DNA of 64,000 bases, taken from Parietaria judaica (lineage: Eukaryota; Streptophyta; Magnoliopsida; Rosales; Urticaceae). Under the pieces are notes generated by a model that was not told the DNA's origin, did no database searches, and saw only the letters and a program-made list of their open reading frames with translations. Positions 1-11,864 of the stretch are shown here, one piece after another (position 1 is the first letter of the stretch; each line of letters begins with the position of its first letter). The stretch lies in the NCBI GenBank assembly GCA_954871525.1, contig OX940861.1:42669201-42733200 (forward strand), written 5' to 3'. The position numbers were made by a program, and so were the translations under genes.

Positions 1-363
1 TGATACTTAATTTCGCTATGCTATTTTTTACTTTAATTGTCACGTCTCACGCCCATTATAATCAAATTTTACATTAATTTTGTGTATTTCACTCATATAT
101 ATAGGGGGAAGCAGTTGCGGGTATTTATGCCGAAAATATCCATAAATATTATTCTGTCATTCATTTACCCTATTAATGCTTAAGATTTTCTTCTATTTCG
201 CATATTTAAAACTTTCATTATGCACCCTCTCATTTGGTTATTTAACTACATATATATATATATATATATATATGTGTGTATATATATAATATTCATTCCT
301 TGTTCTTATGTAATCCAATGTGATTTAGTGCATACACATGAAACAAAACAGAGAAAGCAATAC

Positions 364-722
364 CTCGGATTGATCGAAGGGATTGTTGGGGTCGCAGTTA
401 GAGGGATAAGTTCCGTCATCGTAGTTCGGCCATAGGCCGTGAATACCGAAATCCGCTGCCGGCTTCCCGGTTGTCGGAAAGCAGCAACTTTGCTTTGTGT
501 CACAGTACGACCCCGGCCACTGCGTTACAATCGGCACCAAATAAATAAATAAATAATTATTAAAATGTATCAAAGTATAATACTTAACATAAAGAACAAA
601 GCATATATGATTATAACCTGTTGGACAAAGTAGAAGAAATCGAAATCCTGCGAAACGACGAGAACGGAGAGGTGCCCTAAAACCAGAAGGCTGATCAAAG
701 CAATTGGCAGAAATGGCTTCAT
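364..722 (-). CDS. S-like ribonuclease T2 gene, first two exons (partial, runs off left edge)
   Basis: Secreted T2-family endoribonuclease that cleaves single-stranded RNA through a 2',3'-cyclic phosphate. Exon 1 (722-618, 35 codons) starts at the ATG at 722 and encodes a hydrophobic signal peptide followed by QDFDFFYFVQQ. Exon 2 (519-364, 52 codons) starts WPGSYCD and holds the first catalytic-site motif FGIHGLWPNY with its active-site histidine, plus several cysteines. Both joins are phase 0 with good signals: donor CAG|GTTATA, acceptor GCAG|TGG, and donor GAG|GTATTG at 363. The second catalytic motif and the C-terminus must lie beyond position 1. The sequence closely resembles S-like (class I) RNases such as tomato LE/LX or Arabidopsis RNS1, which respond to phosphate starvation, senescence and wounding; it does not look like a self-incompatibility allele. 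I see no breaks in the visible part. Confidence 0.9.
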
Positions 723-805
723 CTTTTTCTCTATGCGTTTGTATTGTGTGAGTGAAGATTTTCTTTTTGTTTTGCAGTGAGTGAGTTGTGAAGGAACATT
801 ATGAG

Positions 806-814
806 TATTTATAG
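806..814 (-). promoter_or_regulatory. TATA box of the RNase gene
   Basis: CTATAAATA on the minus strand lies about 85-90 bp upstream of the RNase ATG, a normal distance for a plant TATA box plus short 5' leader. Confidence 0.55.
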
Positions 815-2016
815 GGATTTTCAGGAAGTTTTTAAGGACAAAATATCAAAAGTATCTTGTTAGCATATGCTTTTTTATTGTTGTTATCCAAACATAATGT
901 GACGATTTGTATAATGACTATATTATAAGTTGGTTTATACCTTTTCTATAACGGTATCTCTTCTACCTTTTATATTGATTTAATTTAATTTAATTTAGTA
1001 AGACCAACATTTATTTTATATTTTTTTGTTTATAATAATCCGGTTCACTAGTATCGTGACCGTATCCTGAATATATTTAAGAGATCCTGACTTGTGTGAC
1101 GGATGAAGACCACAATTAATAAAATGACACGTAAAACATACAAAATTACCAATAAATCGTTGTAACCCTAATTAATATTATGCTGGGATCATCAAATCTT
1201 ATTATATATTATATAAGTTATTAATTTATGAAATATTAATTTAGCTTGCTGGTCTTGAGTTGGCACTATAAACAAGTTTACTTAATTCATGATTTATTTA
1301 TCAAGTACTAATTTAAGAAAATTCTACTATACATTAAAACATGAAATAAACTTATTTAACAATCACGTACTTAGAAGAGCACAAGAACAATCTATATGTA
1401 TGTATGTCATATAAGTATTGGCCGATGCATTTACCAATTTATTAGAATAAAATAAAATAATATCATCAATTACGTATACATTTATTCCTTGTATCTCCTA
1501 AATAAACATTAAACACTAATTATAATGCGGTATCTTGCCAATAATTGGGATCAAATTTCGTCCTTAATATAATAGATTTTTTTTAATATTATTTTCTTCA
1601 ACAGCCTGTTATTCTATTTATTTAATGATTTATATTCCAATAAATTATATAATCCACTACGATATCACTCGCTCAACTTCACAAGGAAGGGTTTATATCA
1701 AGAAGTGATATGTGAAGATTTTTTTTCCTCTGTATTTTGGTTGATGAATTATTGAATTTATGGAAGGCCAATGGGAAATGAAGGACTATATTAAGTGAAC
1801 CTTCTCATCTGTCAGCATCAATTGAATTGTTCTGTTAGCTTGCAATAATTAAACCTCTTTTTTTATTTTATTTTTACAATTATATATATGACAAACATGC
1901 AAAGTCTTATATAGTTGCTTTCACACATCAAACGTTATAATTGTAAAGAAGTATGCGTACACACTGTGGAGTTCCTCTGCATTAGTATTTTTCATATTGA
2001 GCTTCTTTGATTATGA
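815..2016. other. AT-rich intergenic DNA upstream of the RNase gene
   Basis: Very AT-rich sequence with short A/T runs and no credible open frame. It presumably includes the RNase promoter. No further element ends were recognised. Confidence 0.5.
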
Positions 2017-2745
2017 CATTGGGGGAGCAACATAGTCCAATCTCATTATTTTAGATTGTTTTTCGAGGTCTATCGAGGAAATGTCCGAATCGAGATTTGA
2101 GTTCATTGGGCTTTTTGGATCCGACCCGACTACAATAAATGATGACATGCCCGAGAAATAATTATGAGTTATTAATTAACAAAACTAATTAATAATGACC
2201 TAACAGACTTAGGCCCACTTAACGAGCCCAAAAGCTTATTAGGTCATTAACCCTTGTGGGCTATTTATAGCCCACTTATCATCATAATTCGACATTCATT
2301 CTACCCAGAGCCAAGAAAATCGCAGCCTGCTCTCTAGAAACGCTAGGCGCGATTTTCCTCCCGTGTTGCAGTCCTGTTCGTCGTCTAATCACCGTGAAGG
2401 ACCTAGCAGTCTGAATCCGTGATTTCTGGTCAGACACTGACGTTACCGCAACGAGGGTGGACAATCTAGAGGCTCGACATTTGTAGAGCTACGATCCGTA
2501 TCCCGAGCACCCGCGATCATCACAGAAATCGGTCAGACAGGTTCCAGTCGGCAAAAGTACCAAAAGTTCGGTAATGTAACAAAACCTTAAAATTTGATTT
2601 CGAAAATAGTCTAGATCATTAATTCGTTATATCTCGTGTTTTCCGCCTCGGGATTGAAATAAAATCATCAAAAAACCCAATAGTCTAATGTTCAAGCCCA
2701 ACAACATAAAAATAGAAATAGAAGAGAGATTCAAGATACTAATCC
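2017..2745. repeat. Probable degenerate solo LTR
   Basis: A stretch of higher GC than its surroundings, with LTR-like features. It holds a near-palindromic TATA motif (GGGCTATTTATAGCCC, about 2,257-2,272), then a leader-like GC-rich part, and a right end reading AAGCCCAACA, the complement of an LTR start TGTTGGGCTT. I could not find a matching target-site duplication, so the boundaries are approximate. Confidence 0.3.
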
Positions 2746-2762
2746 CGATTAATAAAAATAAG

Positions 2763-3909
2763 TGAAGAAACAGGTTCTGCTGTTATTTATTGTGCTGGCT
2801 ATTTTGGTGACTACAGTTGAAACATTGTCAACTACAGTCGTAACTACAGCTCATCATGCAGTCGGAATCATCTCAGATTGTTGCGAATTTCATGGAAAGT
2901 TTACACGTTTTTCTTCAATAGATTTGAGCGAATTTCATGGGCTATATTCTCTCTGGATTGACTCTAATCATATAGTGATTTATTTCCAAGATTAATGATT
3001 TATATTTATATTTATTATTCCTTAAATCTTGGGAATTAGTAGCTATTTTGAAGGAAAAAGGGAGCTACGAATTTGACTTATTAAATACGTATTATTGGCC
3101 TCTTTCTTCCTCAGTTCTCCAAGCCTAAAGTCCAGAGAAAATACACAGAGAGCTCACGAAGGTTGTTCTTCATATACAACCTTAAATCAAGCTTGCGGTT
3201 TTCACGTCATCCACAAGACCAAGCTTGTTGTTCGTCAAGAACATTCGAAGGGACGCTTCACAAGGTCTGCACGCTGCACAGATAAGTTTCACATTGTCCC
3301 TTCAGAGATTAACCTTGCCATCAGTATCATCAAGGTTATCAGCTTTCACATAACGATGTTTTATCATCGAACATCCTGCCTCGGGAGAGGTGTCGACAGT
3401 GTTGTGAAGAACCGGACTGAAGGATTCAGTCTTATGTCGACAATAGCAAAGGGATCTTGCTGAGTCCGATTCCATAAGGGAAGTGACCACCGTAACAAGT
3501 CGGAGCTCAAACTTAAATCCTCGGGAGGAGGTGTCGACCGTGTTCGCAGAACGAGTCTGAGGGATTCAGGCCTAGTCGATTATAGCAAGGGGATCTTGCT
3601 TAGTCCGATTCCTGTAAGGAAGTGACCACCGTCACAAGTCGGGACTCGATCACCGTTTCAAGACCAAGCTGTGTTACCGGCTGTGTAGCAGGCTGTAGCT
3701 TCAGGGGGAGCACTTTTTCTTTAGCTATTTTACTTACCTAGTAATTGGTGCTTGTAAACTTTATTGGTGATTAATTGGGTGAGGGCCCCGCAGAGGTAGA
3801 TAGGTATCGAACTGCGTTACCAAAAATTCGCGTGTCTCTTTATTGCTTTCCACGTTGTGTTTGGTAACTATCTCGTTAATCCGTATAAATCACTTAAACT
3901 GACTTTTCA
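2763..3909 (+). repeat. 5' LTR of the chimeric element
   Basis: Direct copy of 10,713-11,859 with only scattered substitutions (for example the first codon-like stretch differs by G/A and C/T changes). It begins TG and ends CA. Confidence 0.92.
3376..3655 (+). repeat. Internal tandem repeat inside the LTR
   Basis: Two diverged units of about 145 bp. Each starts CCTCGGGAG(G)AGGTGTCGAC and includes GGGATCTTGCT(G/T)AGTCCGATTC and GAAGTGACCACCGT. The same pair occurs in the 3' LTR (about 11,326-11,605), so the duplication is older than this insertion. Confidence 0.75.
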
Positions 3910-3911
3910 AT

Positions 3912-3923
3912 TGGTATCAGAGC
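3912..3923 (+). other. Primer binding site (initiator tRNA-Met)
   Basis: TGGTATCAGAGC lies 2 nt after the 5' LTR, the usual primer site of plant copia elements. Confidence 0.85.
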
Positions 3924-3992
3924 TAGGCCACTGACAGAATATCTCTTTGACTGCAAAGACAGTGGTAAAATCAGTCAGTTACTTCCATCAAG

Positions 3993-4169
3993 ATGACTTC
4001 TCGTAAATACCATCTCATAAGAGAAATAGTGCGTCGTGGCGACGTGAGGGTTGTGAAAATAGCTTCGGAAGACAATCTGGCTGATCCATTCACCAAGACG
4101 TTGCCAGAGAAAATATTCAGGAGGCATCTGGAAAGTATGGGTCTGAAAGACATGGGTCATCTTCTTTAA
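3993..4169 (+). pseudogene. Captured C-terminus of a copia RNase H
   Basis: A 58-residue frame runs from KYHLIREIVRRGDVRVVKI through NLADPFTKTLP to KDMGHLL and a stop. This is the typical end of a Ty1/copia polyprotein: the last RNase H part and its tail. It starts only about 70 bp after the primer binding site of the enclosing element, where a gag start would be expected. The N-terminal four codons (from ATG at 3,993) probably come from the host element, with the junction near 4,002. It cannot encode a working enzyme. Confidence 0.8.
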
Positions 4170-4184
4170 GTACAAGTGGGAGAT

Positions 4185-6840
4185 TGTTGGACATATGTGT
4201 CCTTAAACAAGATATTTTATCCATTTGTAAAAGATTATGACAAGTCGTTGAATAAAGATGATGCTTATTATGATAATCTTATTATAGTTTCTGGTAGAAT
4301 AAAATAGAATGTTTGATTCCTTAGTTCATAAAGGATGCAATTATGTTATTATTATCACAAAAGAGTCAATGTGAGGAAGAATTAATAATCATAATAAATG
4401 AACTTAAAATGTCCGTGACCTGATCAACTGGGTGGGAGCCCATTAATCGTATAAGGTCATTAATGTGACTAAGTGATAATCCTATTCTGGATTTTGTGTG
4501 TGTCACACTCACTAGAAGTGCATTAAGTATGAAGTGTCTTCATACTGGACTGGACCTGACTTAAACTCCGGAAGTTATCATATAAGACCGTCACTGATAA
4601 CTTGGAGTTGAGTCACTAGTAGATGATCAAATGGATATTCGATCTAAGTCCTGAGTGATCTTGAGTCCAAGCTGCTGGCTTGATTGTTCTTTGATTTAAC
4701 CGTTAAAGAACACGAAATATTACCGCTGTTCCCAACACTATTATTTTGGGAACATGATAGTCAGCAGTAAGGGTAGCTTGGTCATAGACATGGACATCAC
4801 ACAGCTCTCTTCAGAGTGATGATGATTCCCTTGATTGTCGGTGGTGAGAAGTGAGAGGTACCCGTGCGCAACTTATGAATCGAAACCATAAGTGGGTCAC
4901 TCATAATATTACTGACTGAGTCTAGGATGAAAATGCAATGAGGGGCATAACGGTAGAAACCGCCTGCTCGTGTGTGGATCATCAAGTGAAAGATCAATAA
5001 CCCGAATTTGATTGTATCAATGGACACCCTGCTGATATAAAGGGAATAATATATACCGTATCACTAACGAGTGCAGCCTCGGGTCTATAGTGGAATCATT
5101 TCGAGGTTTGACGAACAACTAGCAGTTCGTTGGAGCTTAAGTGATACGGGTCCATGGTCCCCAGGATAGCTCCGTAACGGATGATACGTACGTGATTAAA
5201 ATACATTCTGGATAATGTTTAATCATTTGGCTTGACTTATAAAACTGAAAGGTCTGTGGCAGACGTCAGATAGTTTTATCGTTAGCGTGGCAAAAGTACC
5301 ATATTTTGGTACACGAAATTAACTGATAAAAGAAAGTTAGAATTTAGATTTTCTATCAGTACCATGTTGTTGGAAATTAAATTCTAAGCAACTTTGATTT
5401 TTGAACCAAGTCATTTCGACTTACGGTTAGTGATTTATGGATTTTCTAAGTTTATGATCGGTTCGATAAACTTTGAAATTAAATCACATGTCACGAATTT
5501 AAATAATGGTGTGGCACCATGACATTTTAATGTGTGATATTGAGATCAGGAAATATTAATATAATTTAATTATTTGAATTTAATTATTAATATGTTATTA
5601 ATAATTAATTAATAATTAATAGATTTATATTAATAAATAAAAATATATATTTATATATATATATGTGTGTAAATTCGAATTAGGGTTTAATAGTATGAAA
5701 CCCTAGCCAATTCGAATAACATGATTTGGTCTTTTCATATTTGCGGCATAAGTACCAAATGTTTTGGTATTTTAGCAAATCCCTAAAATCAATATTATCC
5801 ATTGGATCGGTTATGATTTAATATCAACCGTTGGATTAGGATATTGATAAATTCGAATTTGATAACTTGGTGACCAAGTTTAAATTTTCGAATTTGGTTA
5901 ATTAATTATATCCGTTAGATCGGTCTAAGATTTAATCTTTACCGTCGGATTGGAAATTAATTAATTATATATATTTATATAATTTTCGAATTATAGATTA
6001 AGGATAAAATCGAAACTGTTTTTAATAAATATTTTTATATTTGATTTTATCCTAAACTAATTTGATCCATTAGATCGGTTTAAAGATTTATCTCAACCGT
6101 TGGATCTAGATAATGATAATTCGAATTTTAATATAAATATATATGATAATTCGAATTTAATAAAGATAAGAAGATAAGATTGAATTTTTGATTTACCCAA
6201 ATCTTTCTTATTTAATTAAATCCCTAATTAATTATATCCATTGGATTTAGATGAGATTAAATTTGGACCATTGGATTAAGATAATTAATTATATTTAATA
6301 TATAGAATTCGAATTTTAGGGAGGGAATTTCTCCAATTCGGTTACGGTTTGAGCCTATAAATAGGAGGCTCATTCTACACATTTTTCACACCTTTCCCCA
6401 GAGAAAAATTCGAACTCTCCCTCTTCCTCAGGGTCTGCGAATTTTCTCTCTGATCTCTCTTTTCTGGTTCGGTTTAGGAGACTATTTCTCCGGAAACTTA
6501 AAAAGAACCATCAGTTAAAATTTTGCCACGGAGTTCTGCCGGCGAAGCCCACGCTTCGGTACGAGGATTCCAGGAGAATATCCCGGAAGATCACGGGAGT
6601 TTCCCTCAGCACTGGCGGAGCCCTGCCCGATTCAGAACGCGCAGCCGGAAGTCGTCAATTGAGGTACGGCCTTATGCATTGGGTTAATAAATGCAGCCAT
6701 TTACTGCTTTCTATTTATTTCCTATTATGACTAGATTATTAATAATGATTTATGAATATTAAATTACATAATATTTATCAGATCTTGGGATATGGATATT
6801 ATCCGATATTCGGACCGTTGTACAGATAACAAGTTTTCCG
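4185..6840 (+). repeat. LTR of a second copia element nested in the chimeric retrotransposon
   Basis: The purine tract AAGTGGGAGAT (4,174-4,184) directly follows the RNase H tail. After it comes TGTTGGACATATGTGTCC, a typical start of an Angela/Tork-type copia LTR. The sequence stays non-coding. It has a promoter-like block at 6,355 and several copies of a CCRTTRGATCGGTTTA-type motif (about 5,799, 5,911, 6,065, 6,238). The right end was not located and the stated end is approximate. Confidence 0.6.
6355..6363 (+). promoter_or_regulatory. TATA box of the nested LTR
   Basis: CTATAAATA followed by GGAGGCTCATTCTACAC, a pyrimidine-rich leader and a GC-rich stretch, as in the U3/R boundary of plant LTRs. 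Confidence 0.5.
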
Positions 6841-6858
6841 CTTTAAAATAATTTTTAA

Positions 6859-7500
6859 ATGTTACCCGGACGGTCCGGAGGTACAATTCGTGATAATTTT
6901 TCTCGGAATCGGAAACGTGATTCCCGACACAATGCAGTGTGGTCCACGGCAGAGGAGCCCTCCATGAAGATGTCTCAGCTGTTCCCTCAACTCCATCTCC
7001 ATATGGGAGAAAATTGCGACCAAAGACTCAGGGGGAGTTGCACTTGGGAAGCAAAATTGTTCCAGACACTCACATCTTCTCCAAAGACTTCTCTAAAGTC
7101 CACAGCTGCCGCTCCAGAGTCTATGAATATATCCAAGAAGTCCATAGTTGTAGTCCCAGCATCTAAGAAGATCGCCAAAAAGTCCACAGTTGCAGTTAAG
7201 ACTTCTCGGAAGACTACCACAACAACTGCAGTTGCAAAGACAGCGTTAAAGGCTACGAGCTCCTCTCGGTCTTCCAAAGACACACTGAACCTCTCTCCTT
7301 CTACATCTATAGCTGCAGTTCCTCCTCCCTCATCATCTGTCAAAAAAACTAAAGACTGCAGCTTCAGCAGCAAAGAAGTCCATCAAGAAGGGAAATCGGA
7401 CATCAGTCCAGTCCTCCAAGAATACTGGAGATGCAGCTGCCAAGAAGTCTTCCACTCCTCATACTATAGCCTCTCAGAAGACAACAACTACAGCTCCTAG
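6859..7500 (+). pseudogene. Ser/Thr/Lys-rich frame of the chimeric element
   Basis: A 213-codon frame rich in Lys, Ser, Thr and Ala with repeated SKKS/KTS-type segments (residues about 80-160), and no recognised domain. It lies just upstream of the transposon-protein-like frame and ends at TAG. It is probably the low-complexity front of the same former protein. The start is uncertain because the frame emerges from the nested LTR sequence. Confidence 0.4.
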
Positions 7501-7507
7501 AGAACAG

Positions 7508-8200
7508 GTGAATCCAGAAGTCTCCAATGTCCAGGGACATTCAACTCCCTCCTCAGGCAAGGATCATATCTCCCCCTTGGATCTCTCAGATGCTTTTTCT
7601 GATGCTTTCTTCAACTCCTCAAGCGCTGAGAGGTGGACAGAGCTCGGTGCAAAGAGCTTAACTGATGAAGGGTTCTTCAAAGAGGAGTTATTCAACAAGA
7701 AGAATCTGCGTCGATTCTTAGCAACCCGGGGACTTCTTCAACTCGCTACCACTACAAGGAAGGTGTATGACACTCTAGTTCGTGAGTTCTACTGCAGCTT
7801 GGAAAATGACTTCGATGTGGAATCCTCGGAATGGTTCAATCAAGTTTATGCCCAGAAACAGATCTGCAACTTCTCCACAGCCGTCATCAGAAGCCACTAT
7901 GATCTGCTCATTCACATTCATCCAAAGTTCATCGATATTGACTCTGATGAGCGCCTCTAGGACATGAATCTCATTACAACAGTTCTCACTTTTGGGGTGC
8001 TACGCTCATGGGAAGGATCCTACTTCTTTTCTTCCAAGTTGACAAAGAGGAACTTCTGCCTCTACAAATTTGTCACCCAGAATCTGCTGCATTCCTCCAA
8101 CAACATTAGGGTGTACAAGAGAGTCGCAGTTCTCATGTATGCCATACTTGAGAATCTGCTAGTAGACTATGTAGGGTTGTTCATGGAGAATGTCCTATAA
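7508..8200 (+). pseudogene. Remnant of a plant transposon-protein-like domain (retroelement extra ORF)
   Basis: The frame 7,508-7,960 carries FNKKNLRRFLATRGLLQLA followed by VYDTLVREFYCSLENDFD. This pattern matches the 'putative plant transposon protein' domain found in extra or gag/env-like frames of large plant retroelements. A stop at 7,958 separates it from the continuation 7,964-8,200 (FGVLRSWEGSYFFSSKLTKR), which reads on as the same protein. The function of this domain is not established. Family assignment is from memory of the pattern. Confidence 0.5.
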
Positions 8201-8509
8201 GCTACAGTTCCAAATAGGGATCCAAATCTCTGTCTCCCTCATCCAGCTCTGATCAGCTCCATTCTTTAGAGTCAACTCGGGAAATTCCCTCCTACAAAGC
8301 CCTTCCATGTCACTCATGCCATTACTTTCCAAAAGGTTGAGGCAAAGCATGAGGACCCCATTGAAGGATATGATGAGAACACTCTTATACCTGGGTTAGC
8401 ACCTGCAGCTCTCTCTGCTCCACAAGTTCCAACTGCAGCAACCACTTCTGGCAAAGCTCCTATTTCAGCTGCAGTTGCTTCTTCTCATCAGGTTGGTACC
8501 TCATCTGCA

Positions 8510-9409
8510 ATGGTGTTTGTTCCTCCAAAAGGGCCTTCCTTGGAAAACTTATGTGCTTCATTTACTCCGCCTCTGAACTCCTCAATTCTTTCATCATCTC
8601 TCAATCTTGAGGAGGAGTTCTCTATGGAGAAGCTATCGGCAGAGCTTCACTCTATGTTCCAATGCATGAAAATACTCCAAGCTACACAGCTATCTGGAGC
8701 TCATCAGTACAACAAGCTTCAACGTGTTGAGGCCAAACATGAGCACCTTATTAAGGGATATGACTAAGACTCTCCTATTCCAAGTGTACAAACTGCAGTT
8801 CCAAACTCAACTGATGTGCCGGACCAAGTTCCCAGGACTGCAGTCTACTCGGCCTCTGTGGACATCCCTGCTACAACTCGAGCTCCTACTCCAACTCTTA
8901 GTGATGACGAATTGAAAGCTACGTATCAGTCTATGCTCAAAAATTGGCCTGAGGTATGTGAGTTGAATAAAAATTGTATTGGTGCTAACAATCTTCTTAG
9001 ATGTGGTAAGAAATCTCTTACGGCTGATCTGGAAAAGCTTATGCTCCCCAACAAAGCTCAATGTGAAAAGATAGCCTCCTTAAAAAAATCTCTTGCCAAA
9101 GCGACTGTGAAACTTTCAGAGCAAGATCAGAAGATGGTGTCATTGAACAGTACCATACAGAAATTCAATTCAGGGAATTCAAAACTCGATGACATTTTTT
9201 ATAAAGGGAAGACTTCCAATGATCACTATGGCCTCGGGTTCCAAAGCAATCAGAGCTTCAGCTGCAGCAATGCTTCTCAGTTTGTCAAGGCCGGTACTCA
9301 CGTGAAATCTTCTCAAGATATAAAACATAGTTCCAGTCACAACTACTGCCAGAATCACAGTCATCAGTCAGTCAGCCAGCAGAGTTCAAAGGACAACTAT
9401 AGTCATTAG
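8510..9409 (+). pseudogene. Degraded continuation of the retroelement extra ORF
   Basis: Two frames in different phases (8,510-8,767 and 8,816-9,409). Both are rich in Ser/Gln/Leu, and the second has a coiled-coil-like stretch LEKLMLPNKAQCEKIASLKK followed by heptad-like residues (about residues 70-115) and a Ser/His/Gln-rich tail. The segment VEAKHE occurs both near 8,340 and near 8,725, so part of the frame was duplicated internally. No catalytic motif is visible. Confidence 0.4.
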
Positions 9410-9539
9410 TCAGTCAGCCACCGGAGTTCGAAGAACAACTACAGCCAGAATCGTAATCATCAGTCAAGCAGTCGGCATAGTTTAGAAGACATCCACAGCC
9501 ACCATTGCAGCCTTCAGTCAGTTCGACCTGCTGTATTTT

Positions 9540-10448
9540 GCGAATCCATCTCAGGGAGATCTACAATATCCAAAAATACTACAGTCTGTGAATTTTGTTT
9601 CTCCCATGGCCACAATGATGCTCAGTGTATGAAGTTATTAATTTGCAGCTCCAACGAAGAGATCTCAGTCAAAGTGGCTTCAGAAGTTCAACCGTGTATG
9701 GATTCCCAAGCCTACCATGTCTTGTTGCGTTGTTAACACGGCTCACAGCTTTCCAACAGATGAAGCACCGATTCGGAAGAACCTCAACGACAAGAGGGTA
9801 GGCAAGATGACTTTTGATTCAGCTACCGCTCCTCCGAAGCGCATCTCGGAGAAGACAGGTTCTTCTAAGGATTCTTCCAAAGCTATAGTCAAAACTAAAG
9901 TCTATCTGGATCAGTCATCATTCAAGAAGCCAGTCAAATCTTATGCAGCTCCAGGAAAAGCTCCAGCTTCAACCCGAGACTCTTCAAAAGCCATAAGCAA
10001 ACTTGTTGCTAAGGATGATTCAGTTCCTTATTCATGCTCATATCCATATGAAATCGGGACTATTGCCCTGCCGTTCAACTCCCATCTTAACATGGATTTT
10101 GTCCGCTCCGAGCTACAGTTCATAATGTCCAGCCAGATTGCTCTTAAGCAAATGATAGAATCGACTGAAATTTAGCTCAATGAGACTATAGATTCTGCTG
10201 CAACTCCGCTCAATGCCATTAACACCCGCACCGAGACGCTACTGAACTATATCAGTGGCATTACGGACAAAAACGATGAAGATCCTCTTTCCGGGCAACC
10301 TACTGATTTTGCCCAACCTGACCAAGCTACATCTTCAACTCCAGCTGCGATAGCTAAAACTGCAGTTACTCCTAATCAGGAAGAGGAATTTGTCAAAGAG
10401 AATATGGATGAGGATTTAAAAAGTGACCAAGCTCTCCAAACAACCTTT
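9540..10448 (+). pseudogene. Gag-like fragment with CCHC zinc knuckle
   Basis: At 9,587-9,628 the frame reads CEFCFSHGHNDAQC, a perfect CX2CX4HX4C knuckle of the retroviral nucleocapsid type. It is followed by FNRVWIPK, a junction often seen after the knuckle in SIRE-type copia gag. The frame 9,717-10,175 downstream is Lys/Ser-rich and open, then interrupted by TAG at 10,173. No complete gag can be read. Confidence 0.55.
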
Positions 10449-10700
10449 GGCATTGTTTGTGATCAATAAGGGAGAATGTTGTGTGTGTGTGTGTGCCGGA
10501 TTTCTTGCTTTTCGTGGATCTATAAGCTGACCATTGGATGTATCTCGTGCCTATCTCTTTGCCATGACTACAGTCAGCTGTGGAGTTGATTTCATTCCAC
10601 CACGACGCTAATGCAGCACACACTCACAGAGGTTGGTCATCTACTCACTGCATGATTTATTATCCTGTTGATTGATGAAATGATTGTTCACCAAAATGCC

Positions 10701-10711
10701 AAAGGGGGAGA
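10701..10711 (+). other. Polypurine tract
   Basis: AAAGGGGGAGA ends one base before the 3' LTR; it is the expected plus-strand primer. Confidence 0.8.
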
Positions 10712-10712
10712 T

Positions 10713-11859
10713 TGAAGAAACAAGTTCTATTGTTATTTATTGTGTTGGCTATTTTGGTGACTACAGTTGAAACATTGTCAGCTACAGTCGTAACTACAGC
10801 TCATCATGCAGTCGGAATCATCTCAGATTGTTGCGAATTTCATGGAAAGTTTACACGTTTTTCTTCAATAGATTTGAGCGAATTTCATGGGCTATATTCT
10901 CTCTGGATTGACTCTAATCATTTAGTGATTTATTTCCAAGATTAATGATTTATATTTATATTTATTATTTCTTAAATCTTGGGAATGAGTTGTTATTTTG
11001 AGGGGAAAAGGGAGCTACTAATTTGACTTATTAAATACGTATTATTGGCCTCTTTCTTCCTCAGTTCTCCAAGCCTAAAGTCCAGAGAAAATACACAGAG
11101 AGCTCACGAAGGTTGTTCTTCATATACAACCTCAAATCAAGCTTGCGGTTTTCACGTCATCCACAAGACCAAGCTTGTTGTTTGTCAAGAACATTCGAAG
11201 GGACGCTTCATAAGGTCTGCACGCTGCACAGATAAATTTCACGTTGTCCCTTCAGAGATTAACCTTGCCATCAGTATCGTCAAGGTTATCAGCTTTCACA
11301 GAACGGTGTTTTATCATCGAACATCCTGTCTCGGGAGAGGTGTCGACAGTGTTGTGAAGAACCGGACTGAAGGATTCAGTCTTACGTCGAAAATAGCAAG
11401 GGGATCTTGCTGAGTCCGATTCTAGAAGAGAAGTGACCACCGTCACAAGTCGGAGCTCAAACTTAAATCCTCGGGAGGAGGTGTCGACCGTGTTCGCAGA
11501 ACGAGTCTGAGGGATTCAGGCCTAGTCGATTATAGCAAGGGGATCTTGCTGAGTCCGATTCCTGTAAGGAAGTAACCACCGTCACAAGTCGGGACTCGAT
11601 CACCGTTTCAAGACCAAGCTGTGTTATCGGCTGTGTAGCAGGCTGTAGCTTCAGGGGGAGCACTTTTTCTTTAGCTATTTTACTTACCTAGTAATTGGTG
11701 CTTGTAAACTTTATTGGTGATTAATCTGGGTGAGGGCCCCGCAGAGGTAGATAGGTATCGAACTGAGTTACCAAAATTCGCGTGTCTCTTTATTGCTTTC
11801 CGCGTTGTGTTTGGTAACTATCTCGCTAATCCGCATAAATCACGTAAACTGACTTTTCA
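10713..11859 (+). repeat. 3' LTR of the chimeric element
   Basis: Direct repeat of 2,763-3,909 with the same length, the same TG...CA ends, and ATAAG duplicated at its outer edge. Confidence 0.92.
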
Positions 11860-11864
11860 ATAAG

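Larger units (their letters stand above)
2763..11859 (+). mobile_element. Complete non-autonomous LTR retrotransposon (copia SIRE-like, chimeric, no pol of its own)
   Basis: Two direct 1,147-bp LTRs (2,763-3,909 and 10,713-11,859), each starting TGAAGAAACA and ending CTTTTCA, enclose 6.8 kb. The insertion is flanked by a perfect 5-bp duplication ATAAG (2,758-2,762 and 11,860-11,864). An initiator-tRNA-Met primer site follows the 5' LTR, and a polypurine tract AAAGGGGGAGA precedes the 3' LTR. The interior has no protease, integrase or reverse transcriptase. It holds the 3' tip of another copia pol with that element's LTR, then degraded frames with a plant transposon-protein-like domain and a CCHC knuckle. 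Long LTRs and the purine tract style suggest the SIRE/Maximus lineage. It must have moved using proteins supplied in trans. Confidence 0.9.

Noticed and set aside
220..435. Open frame on the plus strand at the RNase gene
   Set aside because: It is the complement of RNase exon 2 plus a TA repeat; no independent support.
2762..3463. Frames MKKQVLLLFIVLAILVTTVE... (also at 10,712) that look like a secreted peptide
   Set aside because: They lie at the start of both LTRs of one retrotransposon and end in LTR sequence; the signal-peptide-like look is coincidental as far as can be judged.
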